From: Lumbricus rubellus
Lineage: Eukaryota; Annelida; Clitellata; Crassiclitellata; Lumbricidae
Assembly: GCA_945859605.1 (NCBI GenBank)
Contig: OX243811.1
Coordinates: forward strand, 64,409,804-64,473,803
DNA: 64,000 nucleotides
Direction of reading: 5' to 3'
Below, one piece after another: positions 30,643 to 42,489 of this stretch. Both the position numbers and the translations under genes were made by a program. Below the pieces are notes generated by a model that worked only from the letters and a program-made list of their open reading frames with translations, ran no database searches and was not told the DNA's origin. Every line of letters starts with the position of its first letter. The first letter of the stretch is position 1.

Positions 30643-33230
30643 ATGGCTAAGCTGAACGGAAAGTGGAGATTCGTATCTCAGGACAACTTGGAAGGTTACC
30701 ACACCGCCAAGAGTAAGTAGTAGCAGTACTCAGTGTTCGACTAGCAAATTGTTCGGCTAAATAATATTACAGGCCTAATATTATTGGTGCCGAGTAGCAA
30801 GGATCATGTGCCACGGTTTATGGACAGACTTTAAAAATAGATATGGTGGTCAGAGATAGGTGAATTTTATCTGTCATAGTACTGATTAGGCCTCGACACT
30901 GGTTTTGAGACATAGAACTACGGGGTCTTGTCCCTAAAATATCTAGCTGATGCAAAATGTCGGCCCTTTTCAACCTCCTCGCATCATCCACTTCGTTCTT
31001 TAAACAGATTTGATCTTCTATAATATTATACATTCACACATGCAATTGCACATGCACTCACACATACTTACATGCATACATCATGTACCACTGTACCTAA
31101 TTTTGAGCTGTTGTCTATGTGCATGATAATAGAGACTCCGGAAGCTTACAAGGAGTTCCTGAGGGGACTCGGTCAGAAGATCAAGGCCGATCCAAACGTC
31201 TACGTTGAACAGCTGGCCATCGATGTCGCTGCTGGAACAGCCGGCAGAACGGCGTTCGTCGGAGGGGAGAAGAAACGAGAGACAAACGTAAAGATCGGAC
31301 AGGAACAAGACGTCACATTGGCTGACGGAAGAACCGCCAAGGTTGGCTAAAAGTCACGACCTTCTTTTGTTTAGCATGAGAGTGAATGAAGTTATGAACC
31401 ATTGAGTGAGTGAAGGAATGAAAGGAGCGAAGTAAGGAAATAGTTGGTAGTCTTACTAATAGGTTTTATTCAGTGACAACATTGCAGACTATCAGATGAA
31501 AGTACTGTAGAGAATAGTGTAGGCTTATTGTAGAGTGTTAGATGGTTCTATAATTTATAGTAAGTTTTAGATGATTCTATAATTTATAGTAAGTTGTTAG
31601 ATTATAACATAGTCGACTGTCAGTAGGCATGGAAACTAGCTTCACTATCAACTAAGATGGTTCTATAATTTATAGTAAGTTGTTAGATTATGACATAGTC
31701 GACTGTCAGTAGGCATGGAAACTAGCTTCACTATCAACTAAGATGGTTCTATAATTTATTGTAAGTTGTTAGATTATGACATAGGAGATTATTAGATGGT
31801 GGGGCAATGGGGCATGATCGTCAGACAGCCTTACAATGAGATAAACCATGTAGACTGGCCCAATAATAATTTTTGAAGTAGGACTAGTACGGTATGCCTT
31901 AATATAGCCTAATAAATGCGTCCAATACATCTATGCCTAAATACTACATAAAATACAAAACCAATCTGCAATCTGTTAGTAGGTTATTTATTAGCAGATA
32001 GCCTTGTAGATCATTAGCAGCGGATGCACCATATTTAGTAACTGATAGGATAGTAGGTTATTTGCTGGCAGCGTACAGACCTTTTGAGGACAGTGCAGTA
32101 GATTATCGGCTGGTAGTGTACAATGTACATGTAGTAAGTAAGTTATTAGATGATAATGAAGCTAGTTTCTAGGCCTGTTGATAATGGACTATGTTACTAG
32201 CTGATACTGTAGTCTGTAGTATGGATGATCATCAGAGAGTCTAACAGGACTGGTCATTATCTGGCACGTTGTAGAAGCTTATATCTATTTATAGGCTATC
32301 TAATAACGGTGTAGACCGTAGGCTAATAGTAAAGTGATGAAAGTTCATTCTTGATAATGAATTAGGGTTTAAGTCTGTAAGAGGTAATGTATTTATGAAA
32401 TTCGATGCCAGTGTTACTTAGAAACTGAACTCTAGTGTTATCTGGTGTTGTTAGGGAAAGGTTGTGGTCGACAGCGATTCAAAAGCCACTCTAACAGAGA
32501 AGGGAGATGGTTTCGACTCAACTGCCGTCTATCAAGCTAATGGCAATGACTTGGTCGTGGTAAGGAATCCTCAGAAAAACCTATTATTGATAATGCTAAT
32601 TTGTGGTTAAGGATAGTCGCAATACAATAAATATTAGCCTAAACCGTGATTTAAAAAACCTATGAGATACAATAATCTGTGGCATAGAATTGTCCCAATA
32701 AAAGTTTTTTTATTCCTTGTTAATAAACCGTGGTAACAAATTAGTATTTTAAATAAAATTGCGATTAAGTGTATGTCTATTATTATTGTGATAAAAACTT
32801 CTCAATAGAAATTCTAACAAACACTCTAACTGATAACATTAAACTTTGGTAAGGATCATTAGTTCGTGTCAGTTTTGTTAATCCCTTGTCATAATCCAAT
32901 CAAACTCAATATAAAATATTGACTTCCTTAAAGTTTAATCAAAATGACCAGAACATTAATAGACTCCTCAAGTAAAATCGCTCTTAGCCTAGGCCTAAGT
33001 CCTGGATAACCAGATGCATGAAGATAATTTTCTTAATCTGGGTCTACCAACTGAAACAGGTCGTTCTTTGTTATATCAGACTATATTATGTTCTGTCATT
33101 TCATAGAGGTGCTTAGATAGCCCATGATAATATCTGAACAGGTAATTATGTTTCTATATTATTTTCGTTCTCATTGTAGACTCAGACATGCGCTGGTCAA
33201 GTGACAACCTTGAAATTCGTCAAAGTTTAA
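30643..33230 (+). CDS. Fatty-acid-binding-protein-like (iLBP) gene C, 4 exons
   Basis: Exons 30643-30712, 31133-31341, 32455-32559 and 33180-33230 encode 144 residues. It begins MAKLNGKWRFVSQDNLEGYH, matching the FABP first helix and strand (G-x-W and N-L). Exon 2 has KTPEAYKEFLRGLGQKIK (extended helical lid) and ends in TLADGRTAK, equivalent to the T-x-D-G-R-x-x-K strand of vertebrate FABPs. Exon 3 is GKVVVDSDSKATLTEKGDG; exon 4 ends TTLKFVKV, where the canonical final R-x-Y is L-K-F. The usual carboxylate-binding residues are therefore absent. Probable cytosolic carrier of an unidentified hydrophobic ligand. Very close to gene D, so the pair is a recent duplicate. ATTAAA near 33388 may be the poly(A) signal. 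Confidence 0.88.
31545..31790. repeat. Tandem repeat in intron 2 of gene C
   Basis: Between two and three copies of a unit of about 105 bp containing GATGGTTCTATAATTTATAG and GTCGACTGTCAGTAGGCATG. Not seen in gene D's intron 2. Confidence 0.8.
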
Positions 33231-33420
33231 ACGGCCGCTGTCAACAACCAGAAAGCAGCGAACAATCTTTGCGATAATTAACCTGACAGTTTAGTTACAA
33301 TCTATCATAATAATTGTGATGATACCGTTTGATTTCACGACTTTGTGGTTTCAATCGTAGCGCCAACGAATGCACGTAGCAAGCTATATTAAAGACATGA
33401 TAAATATTAAATATTCTTGT
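33231..33420 (+). promoter_or_regulatory. Conserved 3'UTR of gene C
   Basis: TAGCGCCAACGAATGCACGT at about 33357-33376 is matched by TAGCGCCAACGAATGTACGT in gene D (about 42447-42466), each 10-20 bp before the ATTAAA/AATAAA. Such retention in an untranslated region suggests a processing or stability element. Confidence 0.5.
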
Positions 33421-33429
33421 GTTGTGTTG

Positions 33430-34330
33430 TTTGTCATTAGTTTCTTATGATTAAATAGTCCAGTGGTCAATTGGTTGGTGAGGACCGCTCACCGATTCTA
33501 TGGATTGCAGTGGCCCGAGTAACAAAATCAAAGCAAGCATCAAACTTTGCAACATATTGCATGTCCAGTATTCACTGATAAGATCCATAGGCCTACAGCA
33601 TTCCGAGCAAGTGTGTTAATCGTGCAAAATGACTTTCTATTCGTGTTATCAATTTGACTTTCATGGCTCGGCTGCACATTTATGGAATAGGAATTGGAGG
33701 ATACATGCACAAAGACGAGGTGGGCGGCCAAAGAGGGGTAGAAGTGGAACACGCAAAAATTATTGCCGTCGCATTAAATTTGCAGAGTGTTGAATCAAAA
33801 TGACCAGGATATAGGCCTAATCCAATCGAACTTAATCTTTGTCTCTAATACTTTACAGCCGACTATAAAAAATAGACACAGAATCGCCCGGTGGCTCTGC
33901 TTCAGAATAAGCTCTCCTCCCTCTTGGAGTCTATAGGCTACGTATAGGCTATAGGCCTACTCAAAAAGAAAGTCTCCGGGCAACAGAGTAAGCTTAAATC
34001 ACATTGAAAAGAAACTCGTCACGATAGTTGCCTCACTTCGAGATTTATAGACTGCTGTCAGTGTCATATCATATTCATAGTCAACCAATCAACTTTTTTG
34101 CATCCCTGGTATGACAAAATGCTTCAGTAATCTACATGTAGCCTATTGTCTAGGCTGCACTGACTTCATTGAAGAACAAGAAAAAGCAAGCGTTTGAGCT
34201 TTTGGGAAAACATCAAATAGCCTATTAACTGCAGAAAGTCAAAACTTATGAAAGACAAAATAAAATAATCGCTTACATAAAATTTATTTAGTTGTTACTC
34301 ATAGCTTCGGTATGCCAACAAGAACCAGAC
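33430..34330. other. Intergenic, nothing recognised
   Basis: No coding motif. Scattered AGGCCTA octamers only. Confidence 0.4.
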
Positions 34331-34337
34331 TCTCAAT

Positions 34338-35825
34338 CAGTGGTTCCCAACCTTTTTTGACTTGAGGGTCACTTTTTCTAAGCCGCAGGACACGACGGCC
34401 ACTTTTTTGCTAAGTGAAGGACTTTAGGGCAGAGGTTCTCAACCTTTTTTCGCGCGCGACACACCTAAACGTGCAACCAAATTTCGCGACACACCACGCA
34501 ATCATCATGTGAATATCGTTAAAAATTTAAATTAGGCCTAAGCCAGCTTAAATATATTGAAATTGCTACAAAATTTAATGAATGATTGTTGAAACTGAAT
34601 GCTTTCTGTTTTCGAATTATTCTGACTTTCCAAATTTTACAAATTTTACTAAGCTTAATCTAGCCTAAATTTACGATTCTAAGTCGTTTTTTGACTCTTC
34701 ATTAATTGCCTGTCCTAACAGTTAGGCCTAGTGGGAATTTTGCTCCTGGATTTTCTTTGGTGTGTCGCAAAAAACAATTCTCACAGCATAGATCTACAAA
34801 TTTTTGTTTCTTCACGATAAGGTAAGATGAGGATCCACAGGCTTTATGAGTTATATGAGTTTCAGATTTAAAAAAACATAAATTGGCCATAGTCCAAATC
34901 ACTAGCTCTGATAGCTCAAGGCAAAATAAGAAAACATGGGATACAGGCATAGGCCTAGCTGAACACTACCGAAACTAAACGCCCTTCATAACGTCGAATA
35001 ATTGTAACGGAAACTGGAAAGCGCAGGCCTACAGCAATTTTTTAGTAAAAAAACCGCCCATTGGTACTTCCAGGTCCCTTGACCTTCTGCACCTTCCTTA
35101 TATGGTAAATTGTCACGCTCTGAATACACAATTACAACCTTTCCGCGTCAGCAATTTTAGAATCGTAAAATTTGTGTTCCTTCATGATAATTTTCTCCAT
35201 TATTTTAGAAGGTGACAGCATTGGGCAAAATTTTAATCGGTGCGCTCGCTGACGTCTTATATGCCTAATTATAATAGTCCATGTCATGTAGGCCTACATA
35301 GGGAGTGCATGTGTGTTTATAAGGCAAACATTGTGGCTGCTCCTGATTGAGATCAAATGGAGTAGATTCAATAGATGAATGAAGTTCTTCGAATAGCCTT
35401 GTTTAGAGAGTATTCTCACAGCCTGACAAACTGTTAAAGTGAACAAGTCAATTTAATGCAAGAACGACGGTTGTATGCTGTGAGAATTCGCGACACACCA
35501 ATTCTTCGCGACACACCAACGACACACCACTTTTACGCGACACACCTCCGGTCGCTTCGCGACACACTAGTGTGTCGCGACACACCGGTTGAGAACCTCT
35601 GCTTTAGGGCCACAGGGCTAAAATTTAATTTAAAAAATAGACTGCTTGATGTTATTTACGGGCGTCAGAATAAAATAATTTGTAATAGGAAATTAATATT
35701 GTGATCTATCCTGTCAAAATTGTCAATTTTTTAATATATTTTTGTTAATTCTTTGAAATTTGAAGGCCTTTTTTTAGGCATGGCGGGCCACGTTTGACCC
35801 GCGGACCACGAGTTGGGAACCGCTG
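34338..35825. mobile_element. Outer hAT-type MITE interrupted by a second element
   Basis: Ends CAGTGGTTCCCAACC and, inverted, CAGCGGTTCCCAAC. Neighbouring 8-mers CTCTCAAT and CTCTAGAG are a decayed target duplication. The interior matches the uninterrupted copy at 55839-56202, which lacks the 1.17-kb insertion. Confidence 0.8.
34430..35601. mobile_element. Inner hAT-type element, nested, with 8-bp target duplication
   Basis: Ends CAGAGGTTCTCAACC and, inverted, CAGAGGTTCTCAACC. Target duplication CTTTAGGG at 34422-34429 and 35602-35609, perfect. Subterminal CGCGACACAC repeats are dense at both ends (34450-34495, 35490-35588), as expected for transposase-binding arrays. 1172 bp with no transposase frame. 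A relative starts at 58235. Confidence 0.88.
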
Positions 35826-35833
35826 CTCTAGAG

Positions 35834-37560
35834 AAATGCATTTGCATGTTGATATATAAATAATATATATTTATAGGCTACATTATATATAGGCTATATA
35901 GGCCTACAGTTTATCAAAGAATTAGTGTGAACCTAGTTAGCCCAATGAATGCAACATCAATTGGTGAATGGGTAAAGCTTAGGTCTGCAAATCACAGAAG
36001 CGTTTGAGAACAATAATGATAAACTAATATCATTTAAGTTTAGTTGCGTTCATAATAATCTAGTCAGAGACACTTTCTGAACTTTTATGTAAAAAGTACA
36101 AAGGTTTCATCTGTGTTTTAATGACAAAGGCGAGTTCGTCATCCTTCGGTGCCATCACATGCAACATTAACACTAGCACAAAACATTTATTTCAAAATCA
36201 TGCTATTTCCATGCTCGATTCAATTAGCCTAATTAGCATAGACGTAATCCGTTTCATTAAGAAATTGCACTAATTAAATCCTAGTTAAAAGTAACTCTGT
36301 GCAGAAAGGAAAACAAAAAGACGGGGTAATTTTAGCAGAGAAAACAACTGTGCATCGAAGCTAGGGAGATTCTATTTCAATGGGGAAGACTTTGTCCCGA
36401 AACTGTTTCCGAAGAAAACCTTATTTCTGGCAGAGGACGACCGTGCGAAGGTGAAAAACTACTAACTATAACCTAGGCCTACTTAGTAATGTGACATCCA
36501 CCGGTCATGAAAAAGCAAGCAATGCAACATTGCAGAATAATGAAAAGATAATGCACAGGACGAAACAGTCAGACTATGTTGCTTTGACATGTAGGTACTC
36601 AATCGGTGTGCTTAAAACTTTATGATAATGTTTCACAAAGATTTCAAACCCGAAATGGGATGCGATGCATAGACTGGCACTGTGGCACATCAATCTATCA
36701 TTTCCAAAATTTGTTCGGCGGTATGACAATGGACAAGGGTTCCGGGCAAAATTGCGTAATGATAAGATGGTTGTCTGAGTCTATTGTTACATTATGAATT
36801 AGGCTCCGATGTGAAGACAAATGTCCGGTGTGAATGTTTAATGTGAGGTAAGCTTAGATCATAATCTTTTGAAGAGAAATCGTTTTTGTATCTACATATT
36901 TTCATTAAATATAGGTAATCAATATTCGTCTGCTATACAGGCTTTCCGTAATAATCTTCGTTTAATTTTCAATCTGACACACCGCAGAATGATTACAGTA
37001 GGCCTACAAGTTATACCAAATGCAGCCCGCTTCTCACGACACGCAGGTCGGTTACACAGCAGGTTCGATAGCTTAACACTATGGCCTAAATGCTGGAACA
37101 CTCCTGGTACGGCTAAGCCAGGAGTGGGGGTCTATCTTATTTTTAACAAAATAATTATGTTTTGCCTAAGTCCGAGACTCCGAGTTCCGTCTTGAAATTT
37201 TCAGATCAAATGGGTTTGGTTGGTACACACATGCACACGCACACAAGTAATAAAGGGCATTTTTACATTAGAAAAAATTCTTTCATTCGTTTTAACAGTC
37301 CATGAAACACCCTTTAAGAAGTCTACACTGTGGAGGCGCTCCCATCGCAAACATGGTGATGCAGGACTGTCTTGGATCAATCCAAATGTTTTGCTTAAAA
37401 ATGGATGTTGCCTCTTTGTGGAATGGACTTCCACCATCAGTTCGCTTCACCTTTCTCTCTGGTAGTCTTTCTTGTTAGCAGAGCGAAGGATTTTGTGAGT
37501 TAGTAAGCTTACATAGTACATCAAATACATGGCAAAGGGGCTCACATAGGCATAGACCTA
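35834..37560. other. Intergenic between genes C and D
   Basis: No gene recognised. Near 37320 GGAGGCGCTCCCATCG and near 37405 a LWNGLPPSVR-like frame hint at an old LINE/SINE relic. Too weak to call separately. Confidence 0.35.
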
Positions 37561-37579
37561 GTGATGGGCACAGAGAGTG

Positions 37580-37780
37580 GCAGGTCAGTAACTTAACACA
37601 TGAGCAGATAACGGAAACGGTCGATTAGTTGGTTATCTTTGGTAGGCCTACGGTCTGAATTGCTTCTTCCTTGGAGCAATAATAATTATTAATCGGTGAC
37701 TGACACTGTTGAGAATGACAACATTACTGTTGACTGACTGATAGCGACTTCTTAATGACGGAATGTGTTGAAGAGGATTC
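37580..37780 (+). promoter_or_regulatory. Duplicated upstream block of gene D with paired GATA sites
   Basis: CAGATAACGGAAACGGTCGATT then TTGGTTATCTTTGG, the paralogue of 28550-28600. It lies 1.25 kb before the ATG of gene D, and a CCTGT/CTGT array follows as it does upstream of gene C. Confidence 0.45.
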
Positions 37781-37796
37781 AATTGCTGGTGATCAC

Positions 37797-37797
<1 letters not shown>

Positions 37798-37833
<36 letters not shown>

Positions 37834-38080
37834 CCCTTTCCCTATCCCTCTCCTTCTCCTTCTCCCTCTCCCTCTTGTCTTTGTCTATCTGTCTGCTTGT
37901 CTGTTTGTCTGTCTGTCTCTTTCTCTATGTCTTTCTTTGTCTCTGTCTGTCTTTGTCTCTGTATGAATGTCTGTCTCTCTCTTTCTCTTTCTCTATGTAT
38001 GTCTCTGTCTCTGTCTCTGCCTGTCTATCTATCTGCCTGTCTGTCTCTCTCACTCTCTGTCTCCGCCTATTCTTCCCCTC
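37798..38080. repeat. (CCCTGT)n and CT/CTGT-rich array
   Basis: Five or more CCCTGT units grade into TCTG/TCTC pyrimidine tract; the counterpart of 28715-29140. Confidence 0.9.
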
Positions 38081-38779
38081 TCTTTTTCCATTAGCATCTG
38101 GTTAAATTGTGAGGATCATAGATTATTAATATAATTTTTTCCACTAAGTAGAAAAATTCCTTCAGAGTAGTGCTGATATTATTGTTTTTACCCGAGATAT
38201 CTGAAAATTCTTCAAGTGTCAGATATTCATAAGTCATTTTAACTCTGGAGTGGTCGTCCACGTCAAGGGTACAGAAGAACAAAAGAGCTATGGAAAGTTC
38301 AGCAAATTCATCATCATCATTATTATCATCATCATTATTATCATCATCATTTAGTTCAATTACTTTAAATTGATGCTGGATTTGCATCACATTTCTTAGT
38401 CTATGCTGAAAATATCTCGTACCCAGAGCCTTCTATTACTGTAATAGAAGACTCTGTTCGCACCTATATATAATTCGTTGTCATTGACCATAATAAACTA
38501 AGTACACAACTGCGGCAATAATTGGGCTCTTGATGTCTAGATAATGACGGCTCTCATCAATCTCACTGATAGACCGCGAACAATGGGCCATTTATAGACT
38601 ATCTTTAGACTATCTATAGTCTATCTATCTATAGACCAATAGTCTTTATGGACGCCGACCTTAGAACAGCTAGACGTGCCAGAACGTGATCCTTCTTCTG
38701 AGTTTTGAGTCTCGGAAATTAACCGCATACCTTTGACCGACTGTCTAACTGTCCTTCTTATGATGAATTGCGTGGCAGA

Positions 38780-38885
38780 AGATGGCTATATATTAAACGA
38801 TTGGGCGTTAGCCTCATCACTCGCTTTGGACCTTCGAAAAGATTTGCGTCTGTCATTGTCCACTGAGTGAGATCATTTAATCATT
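38780..38885 (+). promoter_or_regulatory. Promoter and 5'UTR of lipid-binding gene D
   Basis: TATATATTAA at 38787-38796, initiator-like CCTCATCACTCGCT about 26 bp downstream, then GATTTGCGTCTGTCATTG shared with gene C. Confidence 0.7.
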
Positions 38886-41800
38886 ATGGCTAAGCTGAAC
38901 GGAAAGTGGAGGTTCGTGTCCCAGGACAACTTGGAAGGTTTCCACACCGCCAAGAGTAAGTATTTGGTATTCGTCAGATATTTTGTTTGGAAACTCATTT
39001 GCATGCATAAACGATCGGTTGAATTCTGCAAATCAGTGGTTGAAAGAAATGGTACAGAGTAACGGAATGGTTCACGATTTTTTATCAGATGCGTTTAACG
39101 AAATGATCAGATGTTGGGTAAATTAGCTGTTTAATTTAACTTAAATGTATGTCTCGGTCTCAGGATTGGGCTTGTCGAGGGTCTCATATCTCTCGTGTCT
39201 CTTAATCGTTTGGTAGCTGTCAGACGAAGCATTGGAATTTGGCATCAATTGAAGCAATCGACTTTGACAATTTAGCTTTGGCACACACAACTTTGGCACT
39301 TGGCTTTGGTATTCACTTTAGCTTTCGTTAATGGCATTTGGCTTTGGCACTCAGCTTGGGTATTCGTCTTTGACATTCGACTTTGACATTCCGCTTTTGG
39401 CATTCGGCTTAGGCACAGTTTGAGCATTCGGTTTTGGCATTCGTCTTTGGCATTTTTTTGCTATTAAATTTGGGCACTCAGCTTGGGCATTCGGCTTTGG
39501 TATTCGGCTTTGGCATTCGGCTGTGGCCCGGTGCTTCCGTTTTGTCGGTTCTTTAATGTCACTCAATTCCAAACTTACGATTAGCCAGTTTTTAACTTGT
39601 GCAGAAACCGTAACCTAGATTCTATTTTATCTCTAGTCTCCCATATTTGGATCTGGCTTATCCAGTGGTTCAGTATTTTCTCAAGCTGAGCTTGAAGAAA
39701 TCATGGATTCATTACTTGCGCATTATAAAGAACGTAGGGCCTACTTTATAGAAGACATCCAACCATATTTTTGGATTGTACAGCATTAAAAATGCAATTT
39801 TTATTTTAAAAAGAAAAGCAACGATTGTTTTATTCAAAGTTGGTAATGCATGAAAATGTAACAGGACGAAATAATTCTACAAACTCGATCGTGTAACTTT
39901 CCACAATGATGCATTGTTGCAACTATTAAGCTTAATGTGATTTCACGAGAACCAGTCGAATGTTGTGTGACGAAAGCATCTAAGATATTGTAGCAGCCAC
40001 ATTTTAATGCCTATACTATGTGTATCGTGATTGGGGTGCAACCCCCGCTTGCTCATTGCTACACGATAGCTACATGATAAGCTATCATCTATCTTCCAGC
40101 ACACTACAATGTGACTTGGAATCTGCTTCTAGGCCTTCAGTTAGTGACTTCGAGCTCAATCTCTCGTAAAGACCTTCTCAAGGCAAGGCTCCTATAATTA
40201 TGCCTGAACAAATTATTATTGATTTTTGCCAAACCTAACATTTCAGGATGCTCCAGTTAATAACCTTGTAGGCCTACATGTTGGGTATTTTGAAACAATC
40301 ACATCAGTCACCATCTAATTTTTGCTCGTTCCCTGACACTGAACATATATCTCCGACTGACGACTGGTTTTGTGCAGATGGGTCACATTTAGTTCAGTGC
40401 AATCTGTCGGTTTCTTAAAGCAGCAGCAGTTCGTTCTAGGTTTCGGAATTGTATATCCCCGATGCGTAACCATTATGATCTAGTTTCAGTGACATAAGTG
40501 ACAGGTCGTGTTACCATCGGATTTTAGAAGGATTGTCAGCATTTGTACACATACCGCCACACACCATAATCTGAAGCTGTATAATAGTATATGTGTGCGT
40601 TTAACAGAGACTCCCGAGCCATACAAGGAGTTCCTGAAGAGTCTCGGTCAGAAGATCAAGACTGATCCGAATGCGTACGTTGAACAGTTGACGATCGACG
40701 TGGCCGCAGGAACAGCCAACCGAACAGCGTTCGTCGGAGGAGAGAAGAAGCGAGAGACGACCGTCAAGATTGGACAGGAGGAGGACGTCACGCTGGCTGA
40801 TGGAAGGAAAGCAAAGGTTGGCTAAAAGTCATGACCATCTTTTAATCAGTATGAGAATGATCGAATGAATGAATGAATGAATGAATGAATGAATGAACGA
40901 AGAAAGGAACAAAGGAACGAAGGAACGAAGGAATGAAGGAAGGAATGAAGGAATGAAGGAAGGAATTTTAAGGAAAGAACGAGTTTTAATTGCTAAAAAC
41001 CTTCTAAGTTATTCAATACCTGTAGGCCGTCTTGTGGGTAATTATCAACACTTGTTATAGTGCAGTAGACTAATGTTGTAGGGTTTCAGTTGTTTTTGTA
41101 TTATGTTATTAGATTTTGACGTAGAAGATTATTCGACGGCAAGGTGATATTAATTACTATTGGTAGCAATTTGTGGCATCATATGGAAAAAATTATATCT
41201 ACTAAAACCATTCCGCAATCAAATAAAATTAATTTGACATAAGTGAGTTTGCTATTATGAGAAAGTGTAAACTCTAGTATAACAGAGAATACAACAAAAA
41301 ATTATCTGATTCTGTAATAGCTCAAAAACCTTATCGTGTATTAGATTATTAGCTCGTAGGCCTACTGCAGTAAGTTTTTAGCTGATGGCAAAGTGGGTCA
41401 TTACTGATAGTAAGTAAGTAGGTAAGTAAGTAAGTTTATTCTTTATTTTACCTTATAACAAAGATGCACCGTGGTCGTGTGTCATGTAGCAGTTAATGCA
41501 GGTAGCCTTCAACATTCTAGCCTAAACTTCTTTCTCATTAAGTCATCTTGAGATTGCTTGCTGGCACCATAGTAGATTATTATCGGAAAGTAGACCCATT
41601 GTAGGTCATAAGCTGATAATACTGTTGTGGAAGCTTGCTGTCTTACAGTTTGTATGTTTTAGTTGATCTTGACAATTAACGAAATAGAACATTAGAATTC
41701 GTTGTTTTGTGGTATTCGATGGCAGTTTATTCAAAAACTAGACTCGTATTGTTTGGTATTGTTCAGGGAAAGGTTATTGTCAACAGCGAAACAAAGGCCA

Positions 41801-42321
41801 CCCTAACAGAGAAAGGAGACGGATTCGAGTCAGTCGCCGTCTATGAAGCCCACGGCAACGAGTTGGTTGTGGTAAGTATTCCTCAACAGAAATTATAATT
41901 GATTGGCCAACATTATTTGTATTGAAATATTTGTACCGTGTCTCTTCAAGTGAAGGTCACTTGAGGGTCTTGCCGACTGGTCCTCTATAGACAACAGACT
42001 GGTTTTCATGTAGGCCTATTTACCGATTACGGATTTAAACATTTCAAACGTTTCTCTTGAGATCAAACGCTCATTCAAATCTAGCGTAGCTTCACCCAAC
42101 TCTGGTTCATGCATTATAATTGCCATGTTTTTCCAGTGCATAATAAACTGCAGGCGATTTAATTGTTGCCTAAATATTTTATTGTCATCTCAAGGAGTTT
42201 GCTTTTTATAAGAGAATACCAGAATAGCAAGGTATTTTATTTCTGTACGGTATCTTCTTTCTCGTTGTAGACCCAGACGTGCGTTGGTCAAGTGGCTACC
42301 TTGAAATTCAGCAAAGTTTAA
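38886..42321 (+). CDS. Fatty-acid-binding-protein-like (iLBP) gene D, 4 exons
   Basis: Exons 38886-38955, 40608-40816, 41767-41871 and 42271-42321 encode 144 residues, collinear with gene C. The first exon differs from C by one residue (Phe for Tyr). Exon 2 reads KTPEPYKEFLKSLGQKIKTD and GGEKKRETTVKIGQEEDV. Exon 3 reads GKVIVNSETKATLTEKGDG. The terminus ATLKFSKV again lacks the R-x-Y of fatty-acid-clamping FABPs. All introns are GT-AG. AATAAA at 42475-42480. Introns 1 and 2 have diverged from C by insertion of simple repeats. The ratio of near-identical exons to unlike introns indicates selection on the protein. Confidence 0.88.
39275..39530. repeat. Minisatellite GGCATTCGGCTTT in intron 1 of gene D
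   Basis: Roughly fifteen imperfect 12-15-bp units of (T)TTGGCATTCGGC. On the minus strand it gives a false frame with repeated PNAQ-type residues. Confidence 0.85.
40861..40970. repeat. (GAAT)n / (GAAGGAAC)n microsatellite
   Basis: Purine-rich array 45 bp after exon 2 of gene D. Confidence 0.9.
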
Positions 42322-42474
42322 AGGCTATAATTGTCAAGAACGAACCAGTAAACAGTGGACAATACTTTCGATATTTATCATGACTGTCTAACTAGATTAT
42401 CCTATTGTTGATTCGGTCTGATTTCATGCCTTTGTTGTGTCAATTGTAGCGCCAACGAATGTACGTAGCAGTCT

Positions 42475-42480
42475 AATAAA
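42475..42480 (+). other. Candidate poly(A) signal of gene D
   Basis: AATAAA 154 bp after the stop, just behind the conserved 3'UTR motif at 42447-42466. Confidence 0.65.
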
Positions 42481-42489
42481 CAGCTGGTA

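Noticed and set aside
37310..37470. LINE C-terminus (LWNGLPPSVR-like)
   Set aside because: Only about ten residues and a tail-like GGAGGCGCTCCC in the opposite orientation; too weak to call.
39351..39572. Minus-strand frame with repeated PNAQ-type residues
   Set aside because: Translation of the GGCATTCGGC minisatellite in intron 1 of gene D.
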